This document shows, piece after piece, positions 1 to 7,512 of a stretch of DNA of 29,310 nucleotides. Positions within the stretch are counted from its first letter, which is position 1; the number at the start of each line of letters is the position of its first letter. The translations under genes and the position numbers were made by a program. The notes beneath the pieces are model-generated. The model had not been told where the DNA came from. It worked only from the letters and a program-made list of their open reading frames with translations, and did not search any database. The DNA is from a bacterium (GTDB lineage: Bacteria > B130-G9): positions 1-29,310 of the forward strand of contig JAGHCW010000129.1 in NCBI GenBank assembly GCA_021160245.1. Reading direction: 5' to 3'.

Positions 1-27
1 CCCAGCAAAGCCTTCTCCGCCTACTCC

Positions 28-70
28 CGACTTATTGGACAGCCTCCTACAATACGGTGATTTAGAGAAA
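28..70 (+). repeat. Right end of an intergenic MITE-like repeat (copy A)
   Basis: Positions 28-47 match 19 of 20 bases of the reverse complement of the left terminal repeat of the element at 25459-25613, and 16 of 20 bases of positions 12791-12810. The match to the 12.8-kb copy continues past the terminal repeat through the shared text AATACGGTGAT and GAGAAA up to about position 70. Only the right end is visible because the window begins 27 bases upstream. Comparison was by eye. Confidence 0.55.
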
Positions 71-343
71 AGACCTCTCCAACCTGGCCGCCCCTCGGTC
101 GAATGCGCAATAACTCAACCAAGTTACCTACGATCTAGGGGTACCCCCGGGCCACCGCGATATGGATTTGACAAGACCATCCTTGACGGCTATCTTGCCG
201 AGGAGGCAAGAACGCGCCTCGTTTGTTGATTATTTGGGTTGCAGATTACTAGCTCAGAGACCAATGTTTAGTTGTGTTGTTGGTACTGGGGCATACTGAG
301 GCCTTAATCGGTAGGCTCAAGAGCATTGCGACCTAATTTTGGG
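71..343. other. Non-coding stretch upstream of rplM
   Basis: I see no convincing gene here. A 64-codon open frame starting at position 35 runs through the repeat end and has low-complexity, Arg/Pro-rich composition, so I treat it as chance. A 7-bp hairpin is present (193-199 paired with 205-211, loop GAGGA), but no T-tract follows it. The stretch may contain the end of the upstream transcription unit, but nothing decisive is visible. Confidence 0.4.
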
Positions 344-373
344 TTGAGTGTGTAAGACTTTGCGTGCTATATT
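344..373 (+). promoter_or_regulatory. Candidate sigma-70 promoter for rplM-rpsI
   Basis: The -35 element TTGAGT (344-349) is followed by an 18-base spacer and the -10 element TATATT (368-373). These match 4 of 6 and 5 of 6 consensus positions. The start of transcription would fall near 380, leaving a leader of about 45 bases before the rplM ATG. The assignment rests on pattern only. Confidence 0.45.
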
Positions 374-426
374 CCGCGGGGTGTTTTACCGGAACTGGTG
401 TTTGGATTAAAACAGGACGTTAGAGA

Positions 427-921
427 ATGACCGATTTGCCAAATAAGCAGATGAAAACCAAGACGAAGCCGGTTCTGCTTCGCAATTTGAACCGCACGTA
501 TTCCGCAAGGCCCCGGGACATTGAGCCTCGGTGGTATCTAGTTGACGCTAGCGGTCAGACAGTCGGGCGGATGGCCGCACGAATATCAAAAGTGCTTTTG
601 GGCAAGCATACGCCGCTATATACGGCGCACATCGACACAGGCGATTTTGTGGTCGTCATCAACTCTGAAAAGGTGGTGTTGACCGGCAAGAAGTGGTCCC
701 AGAAGATGTATCATCATCACTCGGGCTACACGGGAGGCCTGAAATCATTCACTGCCCGCGAGAAACTCAAGAAAGACCCAACTTTTCCGGTCCGCAACGC
801 AATTTCCGGAATGTTGCCCAAGAGCATCCTCGGTCGGAAGATGCTGAAGAAACTTAAGGTCTATGCAGGACCCAATCATCCCCATTCGGCGCAGAAACCG
901 GTTCCTCTTGTACTTAGATGA
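427..921 (+). CDS. rplM: 50S ribosomal protein L13
   Basis: L13 is an early-assembling protein of the large ribosomal subunit that binds 23S rRNA. The family text is clear: TYSARP near residue 24, then WYLVDASGQTVGRMA, GDFVVVINSEKV with TGKKW, GMLPKSILGR, and LKVYAG followed by HPHSAQKP at the end. The protein has 164 residues, about 20 more than usual. The excess is a basic N-terminal extension rich in Lys and Thr before the first conserved block. A second ATG at 451 would shorten it by 8 residues but has no visible ribosome-binding site, so 427 is kept. The gene is followed 120 bases later by rpsI, the usual L13-S9 pair. Confidence 0.97.
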   Translation: MTDLPNKQMKTKTKPVLLRNLNRTYSARPRDIEPRWYLVDASGQTVGRMAARISKVLLGKHTPLYTAHIDTGDFVVVINSEKVVLTGKKWSQKMYHHHSGYTGGLKSFTAREKLKKDPTFPVRNAISGMLPKSILGRKMLKKLKVYAGPNHPHSAQKPVPLVLR

Positions 922-1041
922 GGAACACGTTCGGTCAGGCCGTAAGGATGCGGAACAACTCATTGCCTATTCAGTGTTGTGATTTTGCACGGAGCGATTT
1001 GATGCTTGGAGAGAACAAAGCTCAAGGAGGGCTATAGAACA

Positions 1042-1434
1042 TTGGCTCCTAAACAGTGTTATGGAACAGGGAAGCGAAAGCAGGCGATAGCTCGGGTCTT
1101 TATTAGCCCAGGCGAGGGCGAGATAACTGTGAACAAACGTTCGCTGGAGGAGTACTTCCCGATCGAACGACTTCAGAAGCTCGCAATAGAGCCTCTAGTT
1201 TCGGCTGAGCTCCTTGACAAGTGCGTTGTCCGCGCGACCGTCAGTTGCGGAGGCATCGCTGGTCAGTCCGGCGCGATAAGACATGGGATTGCACGGGCGT
1301 TGCTGGAGTTTGATGCCAGTTTGCACCTCATGCTTCGCAAAAAAGGCTACTTGACCCGAGATGCTCGAGTCAAAGAGCGGAAAAAATATGGTCAGCGCGG
1401 AGCTAGAGCCAGATTCCAGTTCTCCAAGAGATAG
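1042..1434 (+). CDS. rpsI: 30S ribosomal protein S9
   Basis: S9 sits in the head of the small ribosomal subunit, and its basic C-terminal tail reaches the P-site tRNA. The conserved start YGTGKRKQAIARVF, the block GGIAGQSGAIRHGIARAL and the terminal SKR tail are all present. The frame can be extended to a TTG at 1006, giving 142 residues. However, an excellent AAGGAGG lies at 1024-1030, 11 bases before a second TTG at 1042. Starting there gives 130 residues, the normal bacterial length, so 1042 is chosen. It forms the expected pair with rplM. Confidence 0.96.
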   Translation: MAPKQCYGTGKRKQAIARVFISPGEGEITVNKRSLEEYFPIERLQKLAIEPLVSAELLDKCVVRATVSCGGIAGQSGAIRHGIARALLEFDASLHLMLRKKGYLTRDARVKERKKYGQRGARARFQFSKR

Positions 1435-1539
1435 AGTCCTCAATCGGTTCTGCTTTGTTCGGCTTCTGTCTTGGACAGTCAACTAGGAAGCTGAGCTAGG
1501 CGGCTGTTAAGTAGATTTACATTGTTAATACTTGCTGCC

Positions 1540-1572
1540 CTCAGGCATCCTGAGCGGGAGGCGATGCGCCTC
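1540..1572 (+). promoter_or_regulatory. Two tandem hairpins in the rpsB leader
   Basis: Two perfect 6-bp hairpins stand side by side in the 191-base gap between rpsI and rpsB. The first is CTCAGG-CAT-CCTGAG (1540-1554), and the second is GAGGCG-ATG-CGCCTC (1558-1572). Neither is followed by a T-tract, so they do not look like terminators. Autoregulatory leaders upstream of rpsB are known in other bacteria. Whether this is such a leader is inference. Confidence 0.35.
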
Positions 1573-1625
1573 AGTGAGAGGGTAGCGGGAATCATCAGGA
1601 TAGCAAATAGTAAGGAGGAGTTGAG

Positions 1626-2378
1626 TTGCCCCTAATAAGCATGAAAGAGCTTCTTGAGGCGGGGATGCACTTTGGTCATCAGACCAAGCGTTGGAATCCC
1701 AAAATGTTGAAGTACATATTTGCCGAGCGCAACGGCATCTACATAATAGACCTTCAAAAGAGCGTTCGGTTGCTCCGTACAGCTCTTGACTTCGTCACCA
1801 AGTTGGGTCAGGAAAACAAGCCCTTTCTCATGGTGGGAACAAAGCGACAGGCATCACTCTCAGTTGAGGAAGAGGCAAAGCGCGCGGGACTGTATTATGT
1901 AACGCATCGCTGGCTCGGCGGGATGCTGACAAACTATTCCACGATCAAGAAGACCATCGATAAGATGCGCCGGCTTCGCGACATTGGGAATAGCGAGGAG
2001 ATCAACTCGATGCCGAAGAAGGAGGGTATCCAGTTGAGAAAAGAGCTTGCCAAGATCACGCGCAACCTCGGCGGTATTGAGGACATGAAAACAATGCCGG
2101 GCGCCGTGTTTGTGGTCGATCCCAAAAAAGAGAAGATAGCCGTAGCTGAGGCGCGCCGCTGCAGAATACCTCTGATTGCGATAGTTGACACGAATTGTGA
2201 TCCAGATGTTATTGATTACGTTATACCGGGCAACGATGACGCCATACGAGCAATCAGGCTTGTCACCTCCAAGCTCGCGGATGCTTATATTGAAGGACAG
2301 ATGCGCCGGCAAGAGGTTATGGACGAGATGCACGATGACGGTTCCGCAGACAAAGCCAATTCGGCTGTCGATGCATGA
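1626..2378 (+). CDS. rpsB: 30S ribosomal protein S2
   Basis: S2 is a small-subunit protein needed for S1 binding and initiation. Diagnostic blocks are [20 protein letters not shown] at the N-terminus, [24 protein letters not shown], and [15 protein letters not shown] followed by [14 protein letters not shown]. The 250-residue length is normal. The start is a TTG at 1626, preceded by AAGGAGG at 1612-1618 with a 7-base spacing. No better start exists, because the conserved text begins at residue 6. It begins the classical rpsB-tsf-pyrH-frr order. Confidence 0.98.
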   Translation: MPLISMKELLEAGMHFGHQTKRWNPKMLKYIFAERNGIYIIDLQKSVRLLRTALDFVTKLGQENKPFLMVGTKRQASLSVEEEAKRAGLYYVTHRWLGGMLTNYSTIKKTIDKMRRLRDIGNSEEINSMPKKEGIQLRKELAKITRNLGGIEDMKTMPGAVFVVDPKKEKIAVAEARRCRIPLIAIVDTNCDPDVIDYVIPGNDDAIRAIRLVTSKLADAYIEGQMRRQEVMDEMHDDGSADKANSAVDA

Positions 2379-2423
2379 GGCGCAGTTGCTTAATAATAAT
2401 CAGGCTAGTTTAGGAGTCATTAG

Positions 2424-3023
2424 ATGGCTGAAGTAACAGTTGAGATGATAAAGTCCCTACGGCAGAAGACAAACTGCGGGATTATGGATTGCAAGAGGGC
2501 GCTTATTTCGACCGACGCTGACGAGGCCAAGGCGATAGAGTTGCTTCGGAAGAAGGGACTTGCCAAGGCTATAGAGCGTCGGGAGAGATCAGCTGCGGAT
2601 GGCGCGTTGTTCTCGTATATACATCACACCAACAAGTTGGGCGTGATGGTCGAGCTGAATTGCGAAACAGATTTCGTTGCCAGGACGGAGGAGTTCAAGG
2701 AGCTCGGTCTTGATCTCTGTATGCAGATTGCGGCGGAGAATCCCCAATATGTCTCTCGTGAGGAGATACCGGCGGATGTGATAGAGTCCGAGAGGGCCAT
2801 ATACAAGGAGCAGGCGGCGAGCTCGGGCAAGCCGGAGAAAATACTGGACAAGATAATTGAAGGCAAATTCAAAGTCTTTTATGAGCGAGTCTGCCTCGTT
2901 GATCAGCCCTTTATCAAAGAGCCGAAAGAGAGTGTAGGCCATCTGATCGACATCCTCTCATCAAAGCTCGGTGAGAAGATTGCCCTGGGTAGGTTTGTGA
3001 GGTTCGAGATAGGAGCGGAATAG
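2424..3023 (+). CDS. tsf: Translation elongation factor Ts (short form)
   Basis: EF-Ts is the nucleotide-exchange factor that regenerates EF-Tu-GTP. The N-terminal UBA-like block reads LRQKTNCGIMDCKRAL, a slight variant of the usual KTGAG form. The core signature TDFVARTEEF is intact. At 199 residues it is the compact form with one core subdomain, also found in cyanobacteria and several other phyla, not the ~280-residue enterobacterial form. It lies 45 bases after rpsB and 9 bases before pyrH, so the four genes are probably co-transcribed. Confidence 0.97.
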   Translation: MAEVTVEMIKSLRQKTNCGIMDCKRALISTDADEAKAIELLRKKGLAKAIERRERSAADGALFSYIHHTNKLGVMVELNCETDFVARTEEFKELGLDLCMQIAAENPQYVSREEIPADVIESERAIYKEQAASSGKPEKILDKIIEGKFKVFYERVCLVDQPFIKEPKESVGHLIDILSSKLGEKIALGRFVRFEIGAE

Positions 3024-3032
3024 CGTTAGATT

Positions 3033-3758
3033 ATGGAAACCAAATACAAGCGCGTTCTTCTCAAACTCTCCGGGGAGGCCCTGGCCGGTAAGAACGGCAA
3101 TTGCATAGAGCCCGAGAGTCTCACCTCGATTGCCGAGGAGATTGCCGACGCCCATTCTCTGGGAACAGAGATTGCGGTTGTGGTCGGGGGCGGAAATATC
3201 TATCGTGGGAAGCTGGCGGCCGAATACGGATTCGAGCGTTGTGCGGCGGACAACATCGGGATGCTTGCCACGGCTATCAATTGCCTAGCCCTTCATGCGA
3301 CGCTTGAGAATCAAGGCATTGAAGCCCGAGTCATGACGGCCATACAGATGTTGAAAGTGGCCGACTATTTCATTCGGAACAAGGCGCTAAGGCACTTGGA
3401 AAAGGGCAGGGTCGTGATACTCGCCTGCGGAACGGGTCATCCCTATTTCACAACAGACAGCGCGGCGGCGCTTAGGGCTTTAGAGCTCAATGCCGACGTT
3501 TTTTTGAAGGCGACGGACGTTGATGGGATATACTCGGCTGATCCCTCAGAATACGGCGCCGCCAAGCGATATAACACGCTCAGTTATGAGGATTATCTTC
3601 TGTCCGGGCTCTCTGTGATGGATTGGACAGCCGTATCGCTCTGCCGCGCAAATAAGTTGCCGGCAGTCGTTTTCAATCTTCTTGACAAGGGGAACATTCG
3701 GAGAGTATTAGTGGGCGAGAACATTGGAACATCACTTCGGGAGTCGGAAGATGCTTGA
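3033..3758 (+). CDS. pyrH: Uridylate kinase (UMP kinase)
   Basis: PyrH phosphorylates UMP to UDP, the first shared step of pyrimidine nucleotide supply. It is an amino-acid-kinase-fold hexamer in bacteria. Visible motifs are LLKLSGEALAG near the N-terminus, VVVGGGNIYRG in the phosphate loop, GMLATAINCLAL, and GTGHPYFTTDSAAALRALE followed by KATDVDGIYSADP. The length of 241 residues is normal. The gene overlaps the start of frr by 8 bases, indicating translational coupling. Confidence 0.97.
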   Translation: METKYKRVLLKLSGEALAGKNGNCIEPESLTSIAEEIADAHSLGTEIAVVVGGGNIYRGKLAAEYGFERCAADNIGMLATAINCLALHATLENQGIEARVMTAIQMLKVADYFIRNKALRHLEKGRVVILACGTGHPYFTTDSAAALRALELNADVFLKATDVDGIYSADPSEYGAAKRYNTLSYEDYLLSGLSVMDWTAVSLCRANKLPAVVFNLLDKGNIRRVLVGENIGTSLRESEDA

Positions 3759-4308
3759 GAGTCTGTTCAAAGAGACCAAGGGAAGAATGGAGAAAACCGT
3801 TGATGCCCTAAATCGGCATCTGTCAAAGATGAGGACTGGGCGGGCTACCGCCTCGCTTGTGGATGACATAAGAATCGAGTGTTATGGAGAGAAGGTGCCG
3901 CTTTCCCAGCTGGCGACCGTCTCCATTCCCGAGGGGGGCCTAATCGTAATTCAGCCGTGGGACCCAAGCCTAATGAAGAACATCGAGACTGGCATTCTTC
4001 GTTCTGGCAGCGATTTGACGCCGGCAAGTGACGGGAATCTGATTCGGATCACGATACCTCCACTATCCGAAGAGCGGCGGAAGAAGCTAGCGACTGATGC
4101 AGCCAAATCCTGCGAGGAGTCAAGAGCTGTGATTCGGAGCATCCGTAAGGATACAAAGAACCACATTCGCACAATGGAGAAGAAGAAGGACATCTCGGAG
4201 GACGAAACGAGCGTTGCGATTGATGATCTGCAGAAAGTGACGGACGAGTTCGTCGCTAAAATACAAGAGATACAAGAGCGGAAACAGAAGGACTTGATGG
4301 AATTCTAA
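3751..4308 (+). CDS. frr: Ribosome recycling factor
   Basis: RRF splits the post-termination ribosome together with EF-G. The conserved hinge and domain II text is present: RTGRA, YGEKVPLSQLATVSIPE, and PPLSEERRKKLA. The open frame extends upstream to a TTG at 3724. The ATG at 3751 overlaps the pyrH stop (ATGCTTGA) and gives 185 residues, the standard RRF length, so 3751 is preferred. It closes the rpsB-tsf-pyrH-frr block. Confidence 0.96.
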   Translation: MLESLFKETKGRMEKTVDALNRHLSKMRTGRATASLVDDIRIECYGEKVPLSQLATVSIPEGGLIVIQPWDPSLMKNIETGILRSGSDLTPASDGNLIRITIPPLSEERRKKLATDAAKSCEESRAVIRSIRKDTKNHIRTMEKKKDISEDETSVAIDDLQKVTDEFVAKIQEIQERKQKDLMEF

Positions 4309-4381
4309 CCGTCCAATCCTATTGCGATCAGGACGAGTCATCTATATTTTGGGTGATTGATCTAATCCAGGAGGAAATACC

Positions 4382-4552
4382 ATGGCACATGTGATTAGCA
4401 AAGAGTGTATATCGTGCGGAACCTGTGTGGATTCCTGCAATTTTGACGCGATCTCCGAGGGAGAAGAGCGGTACAAAATCGATCCCGAGAAATGCACGGA
4501 TTGTGGGGCGTGCGTAGAAGTATGCCCTGTGGACGCGATTTCACCGGAGTAA
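4382..4552 (+). CDS. 2[4Fe-4S] ferredoxin (56 residues)
   Basis: This is a small clostridial-type ferredoxin, an electron carrier for low-potential redox enzymes. It has two Cys motifs of the CxxCxxCxxxC form, at Cys9/12/15/19 and Cys38/41/44/48. The length of 56 residues is typical. The second motif is followed by the usual Pro, but after Cys19 that Pro is replaced by Asn. A strong AGGAGG lies about 7 bases before the ATG. Its place between frr and uppS is unusual. dxr lies downstream and the last MEP-pathway enzymes, IspG and IspH, are 4Fe-4S proteins, so electron supply to that pathway is a possible role (inference). Confidence 0.93.
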   Translation: MAHVISKECISCGTCVDSCNFDAISEGEERYKIDPEKCTDCGACVEVCPVDAISPE

Positions 4553-4580
4553 GAGCGTCTTTCAATTTTGGCTTCAAGTA

Positions 4581-4618
4581 TCGAGCTGTGCCTGCAATGA
4601 ATGGCGGGCACAGCTCGA
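4581..4618 (+). other. Strong 15-bp hairpin downstream of the ferredoxin gene
   Basis: Positions 4581-4595 pair with 4604-4618, with one G-U pair and an 8-base loop. The core is CGAGCTGTGCC against GGCACAGCTCG. No T-tract follows, so alone it is not an intrinsic terminator. It could protect the 3' end of the upstream mRNA or act with the next hairpin. Confidence 0.55.
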
Positions 4619-4630
4619 ATTCTAATCTGG

Positions 4631-4667
4631 AGGCGCTTTCCAGATGGACTGCAAGCGCCTGCTTTTC
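4631..4667 (+). terminator. Probable Rho-independent terminator between the ferredoxin gene and uppS
   Basis: AGGCGCTT (4631-4638) pairs perfectly with AAGCGCCT (4653-4660) and is followed by GCTTTTC. The loop itself contains a small TCCA/TGGA stem. The T-tract is short, so termination may be partial. It would separate the rpsB-to-ferredoxin unit from the uppS-to-leuD unit. Confidence 0.5.
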
Positions 4668-4738
4668 TGAAATAGACGTGCTCAAGTGGGGGAGGGATAT
4701 CGATCAACGAGACGCAATCGGGGATAAACCCTGACATA

Positions 4739-5437
4739 TTGCCCCTCCATATCGCTATCATAATGGATGGCAATGGGAGATGGGCGAAAAGACGGAAGTT
4801 GCCACGCATAGCCGGTCACACCAAGGGCATAGAGTCAGTTCGCACCATCGTTACCGAATGCAGAAGGCTCGGAATAAAGCATCTGACGCTATATGCCTTC
4901 TCGCACGAGAACTTCAGCCGCCCGGAGGAGGAGGTTGCCGCCCTAATGGAGCTCTTGACCCAGTATCTCAGGATAGAGGAGCAGGAGATGATCGATAACC
5001 AGATTCGACTCTCCGCATTCGGGGACATCTCGCTCCTTCCCGATGAGACCCGGCAAGCGCTTGAAGATGTTAAAAAAGCGACCATGAGCCAAGAAGGCAT
5101 GCGCCTGAATCTCGCCCTCAATTACGGGGGAAGGCAGGAGATACTCACGGCAGCAAAGAGCATCGCCATCGATTACGCCTCAGGCAGTATTCAGCTCGAA
5201 TCGCTTTCTGAAGCCGATTTCTCATCCAGGCTTTATTCCTATGATCAGCCGGACCCGGACCTGCTTATCAGGACGAGCGGCGAGCTCAGAGTCTCAAACT
5301 TCTTGCTCTGGCAGATTGCATATACCGAATTATATATAACAGATGTTCTGTGGCCGGACTTCAGGGAGAAAGAGCTTCAAGATGCCATCGCGGCCTATCA
5401 GAGCAGGACTAGAAAGTTTGGAAGGGTGGTCGAATAG
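4739..5437 (+). CDS. uppS: Isoprenyl (undecaprenyl) diphosphate synthase
   Basis: UppS is a cis-prenyltransferase that makes the C55 lipid carrier for peptidoglycan and O-antigen assembly. The active-site text IIMDGNGRWAKRR is at the extreme N-terminus, with the catalytic Asp at residue 10. AFSHENFSRP, LNLALNYGGRQEI, and DPDLLIRTSGELR followed by the terminal WPDF block are present. The assigned TTG at 4739 leaves only eight residues before the motif and has a poor ribosome-binding site. The open frame continues back to a stop at 4673. A GGGGGAGGG at 4688-4696 might serve an unusual ATC or ATA start near 4697-4703, which would add the family-like text INPDI. The N-terminus is therefore uncertain, but the function is not. 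Confidence 0.95.
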   Translation: MPLHIAIIMDGNGRWAKRRKLPRIAGHTKGIESVRTIVTECRRLGIKHLTLYAFSHENFSRPEEEVAALMELLTQYLRIEEQEMIDNQIRLSAFGDISLLPDETRQALEDVKKATMSQEGMRLNLALNYGGRQEILTAAKSIAIDYASGSIQLESLSEADFSSRLYSYDQPDPDLLIRTSGELRVSNFLLWQIAYTELYITDVLWPDFREKELQDAIAAYQSRTRKFGRVVE

Positions 5438-5440
5438 CAA

Positions 5441-6271
5441 TTGAGCCAACTTAGAACTCGCATTATTACAGCTTTGTTGGGAGCGCCCGCAGTCTTGGCC
5501 GTGCTTATCTGTTTCGGGCAGCTCGGACTGGGCTTGCTTATGCTGGCGCTTGTCTTTTTAGGAACTCTCGAGCTCCGAAAGATGCTCAGCTCCTCCGGCA
5601 TTACATTCTATTGGCTACTAGTTCTATTTCTGGGCGCTGTCCTCACGCTACTTGCTCCATACACCGCGTTCAATGGCCAAATACTCATTATATCCGTTCT
5701 TGCCATATTCTGCCGTGGTCTAATGTCTCGGAGCGAGCATACAAAGGCTCTTGAGGAGACTGTCTTCTCTATTTTTGCGCTCCTGCTTCTGCCCTTCCTC
5801 TCAAGTTTTGCCATCCTAACGAGGGCAATCGTCGTGAAGGGCGACCAGCATGATGTTGGGCTTCGGCTCGTGATTCTTCTATTCACCGTAACGTGGCTCA
5901 CTGATTCCGCAGCCTATTTCGTGGGGAAAACCTGGGGAAAATACAAGGCGCTGCCGCGAATTAGCCCGAGCAAGACGCTTGAGGGTTTTGTCGGAGGGAT
6001 TCTCGCGGCGACCATATCCTGTGCGATATTTTGCGCTCTCTTTCTCGGGGAATTATCATTTGGCCATTCTCTCATTCTCGGCCTTCTCTTGGGTGTCTTT
6101 GGTCAGGTTGGCGATCTCTTTGTCTCGCTTGTGAAGCGCGCGATGCGGACGAAAGACGCCGGCTCTCTCCTACCCGGGCACGGGGGCGTTCTAGATAGGA
6201 TGGATGGCTTTCTATTCAACGCGCCGGTACTCTATGTTTTTGCGAAGCTCGTTCTACTCGGACCATTTTAG
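5441..6271 (+). CDS. cdsA: Phosphatidate cytidylyltransferase (CDP-diglyceride synthase)
   Basis: CdsA converts phosphatidic acid and CTP to CDP-diacylglycerol in the inner membrane, the entry to phospholipid synthesis. The protein is highly hydrophobic, with about seven to eight membrane segments. It carries the CDS signature near the C-terminus: VKRAMRTKDAGSLLPGHGGV followed by LDRMD. The earlier DSAAYFVGKTWGK and SPSKTLEG blocks are also present. The length of 276 residues is normal. The TTG start lies 3 bases after the uppS stop, a standard uppS-cdsA coupling. Confidence 0.95.
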   Translation: MSQLRTRIITALLGAPAVLAVLICFGQLGLGLLMLALVFLGTLELRKMLSSSGITFYWLLVLFLGAVLTLLAPYTAFNGQILIISVLAIFCRGLMSRSEHTKALEETVFSIFALLLLPFLSSFAILTRAIVVKGDQHDVGLRLVILLFTVTWLTDSAAYFVGKTWGKYKALPRISPSKTLEGFVGGILAATISCAIFCALFLGELSFGHSLILGLLLGVFGQVGDLFVSLVKRAMRTKDAGSLLPGHGGVLDRMDGFLFNAPVLYVFAKLVLLGPF

Positions 6272-6326
6272 TTTGCAGGCCCAGCGAGATTCGATCGGCC
6301 CACTTGAAGTAAGGTTCTAAAAGAAA

Positions 6327-7502
6327 ATGAAGAGAATCGCTATCCTGGGATGTACAGGCTCGATTGGCCAGCAGACGCTGGATGTCGTGCAAGGCTTCGC
6401 AGATGAGTTCTGTGTAACGGGCCTCGCAGCGGGCAGCAACGCGCGCCTCCTCATTGAGCAGGCTGATGTCTTCGGCCCAGAGGCTCTATGGCTAAAGGAC
6501 GAGACCGACGCTGAAAGGACGAGAGCGCTCCTGAAATCATCCACCAGACCAACTTCCCAGGTCTTATACGGAGGCGATTCGCTTGAGCGTTTCTTTGAGC
6601 TTTCCGCGCCGGATATCGTAGTTTCGGCGATTTCTGGAAAAGCCGGCCTCTATCCTACCTATATGGCGTTGAGCGCCGGCCTCGACGTTGCCCTAGCGAA
6701 TAAGGAAAGCCTCGTGATGGGTGGGCAGCTTCTCAAGCGTCTGGCCAGGAGCAACGGAGCAAATATCACTCCCATAGATAGCGAGCACAGCGCAATCGCT
6801 CAATGCCTCGTCGGCGAGAGAATGGAGAGCATCAATAAACTGATATTGACAGCGTCCGGCGGGCCTTTCCGAGGCGATTCAATTGACCGACTTGCTCATC
6901 GAACGTTTGATGAGGCGCAGAAGCATCCAGTCTGGTCTATGGGTGAGAAGATAAATGTCGATTCGGCCACATTGATGAATAAGGGATTCGAGGTCATCGA
7001 GGCTTGCGTCCTGTTTGATCAGCCGCCCGAGAAAGTGGAAGTCCTTGTGCATCCGGAGTGCATAGTCCACTCGATGGTGGAGTTTGTGGATGGCTCAATC
7101 AAGGCGCAGCTCGGCGTCCCTGATATGCGGCTACCAATCCTCTATGCCCTCAGTGTGCCTCGTCGGCTCGGGCGCCCTGAAAAGTCAGCGTCATTGGATG
7201 ATCTTCGCTCGTTGCGCTTTGAGAGGGTTGACATGGAGCGTTTTCGGTGTCTTCATTTAGCTTATGAGGCCGCCGAGGTCGGAGGAAGTATGCCGGCGGT
7301 AGTATGCGTGGCGGATGAGGTGGCTATTCAGCATTTCAAGGCAGGCCGAGTAGGATTCTTGGATATAGCAGAAATAATTGAGCGCACAATGGCCCAACAC
7401 GAAATTGTCCCAATTGATAGTATTGAGCGCCTGCTCTCTGTCACTCAGTCGGCGGAGAAGATTGCAGAATCGCAAGCTCTTGGTGTAATAGACGAGATTT
7501 AG
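6327..7502 (+). CDS. dxr: 1-deoxy-D-xylulose 5-phosphate reductoisomerase
   Basis: Dxr makes 2-C-methyl-D-erythritol 4-phosphate with NADPH, the committed step of the MEP isoprenoid pathway. The NADPH motif ILGCTGSIGQQTLDVV opens the protein. The metal and substrate blocks follow: ALANKESLV, PIDSEHSAI, LTASGGPFR, KINVDSATLMNKGFEVIEA, and HPECIVHSMVEF. The length of 391 residues is normal. Its position between cdsA and rseP is the common bacterial arrangement and links precursor supply to uppS upstream. Confidence 0.97.
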   Translation: MKRIAILGCTGSIGQQTLDVVQGFADEFCVTGLAAGSNARLLIEQADVFGPEALWLKDETDAERTRALLKSSTRPTSQVLYGGDSLERFFELSAPDIVVSAISGKAGLYPTYMALSAGLDVALANKESLVMGGQLLKRLARSNGANITPIDSEHSAIAQCLVGERMESINKLILTASGGPFRGDSIDRLAHRTFDEAQKHPVWSMGEKINVDSATLMNKGFEVIEACVLFDQPPEKVEVLVHPECIVHSMVEFVDGSIKAQLGVPDMRLPILYALSVPRRLGRPEKSASLDDLRSLRFERVDMERFRCLHLAYEAAEVGGSMPAVVCVADEVAIQHFKAGRVGFLDIAEIIERTMAQHEIVPIDSIERLLSVTQSAEKIAESQALGVIDEI

Positions 7503-7512
7503 GGGACCGGAT

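Noticed and set aside
35-229. 64-codon open frame near the left edge
   Set aside because: It starts inside the repeat end and has no ribosome-binding site or family features. The composition looks like chance.
1006-1041. Longer start for rpsI at TTG 1006
   Set aside because: The strong AAGGAGG lies inside this extension and serves the TTG at 1042, which gives the normal 130-residue S9.
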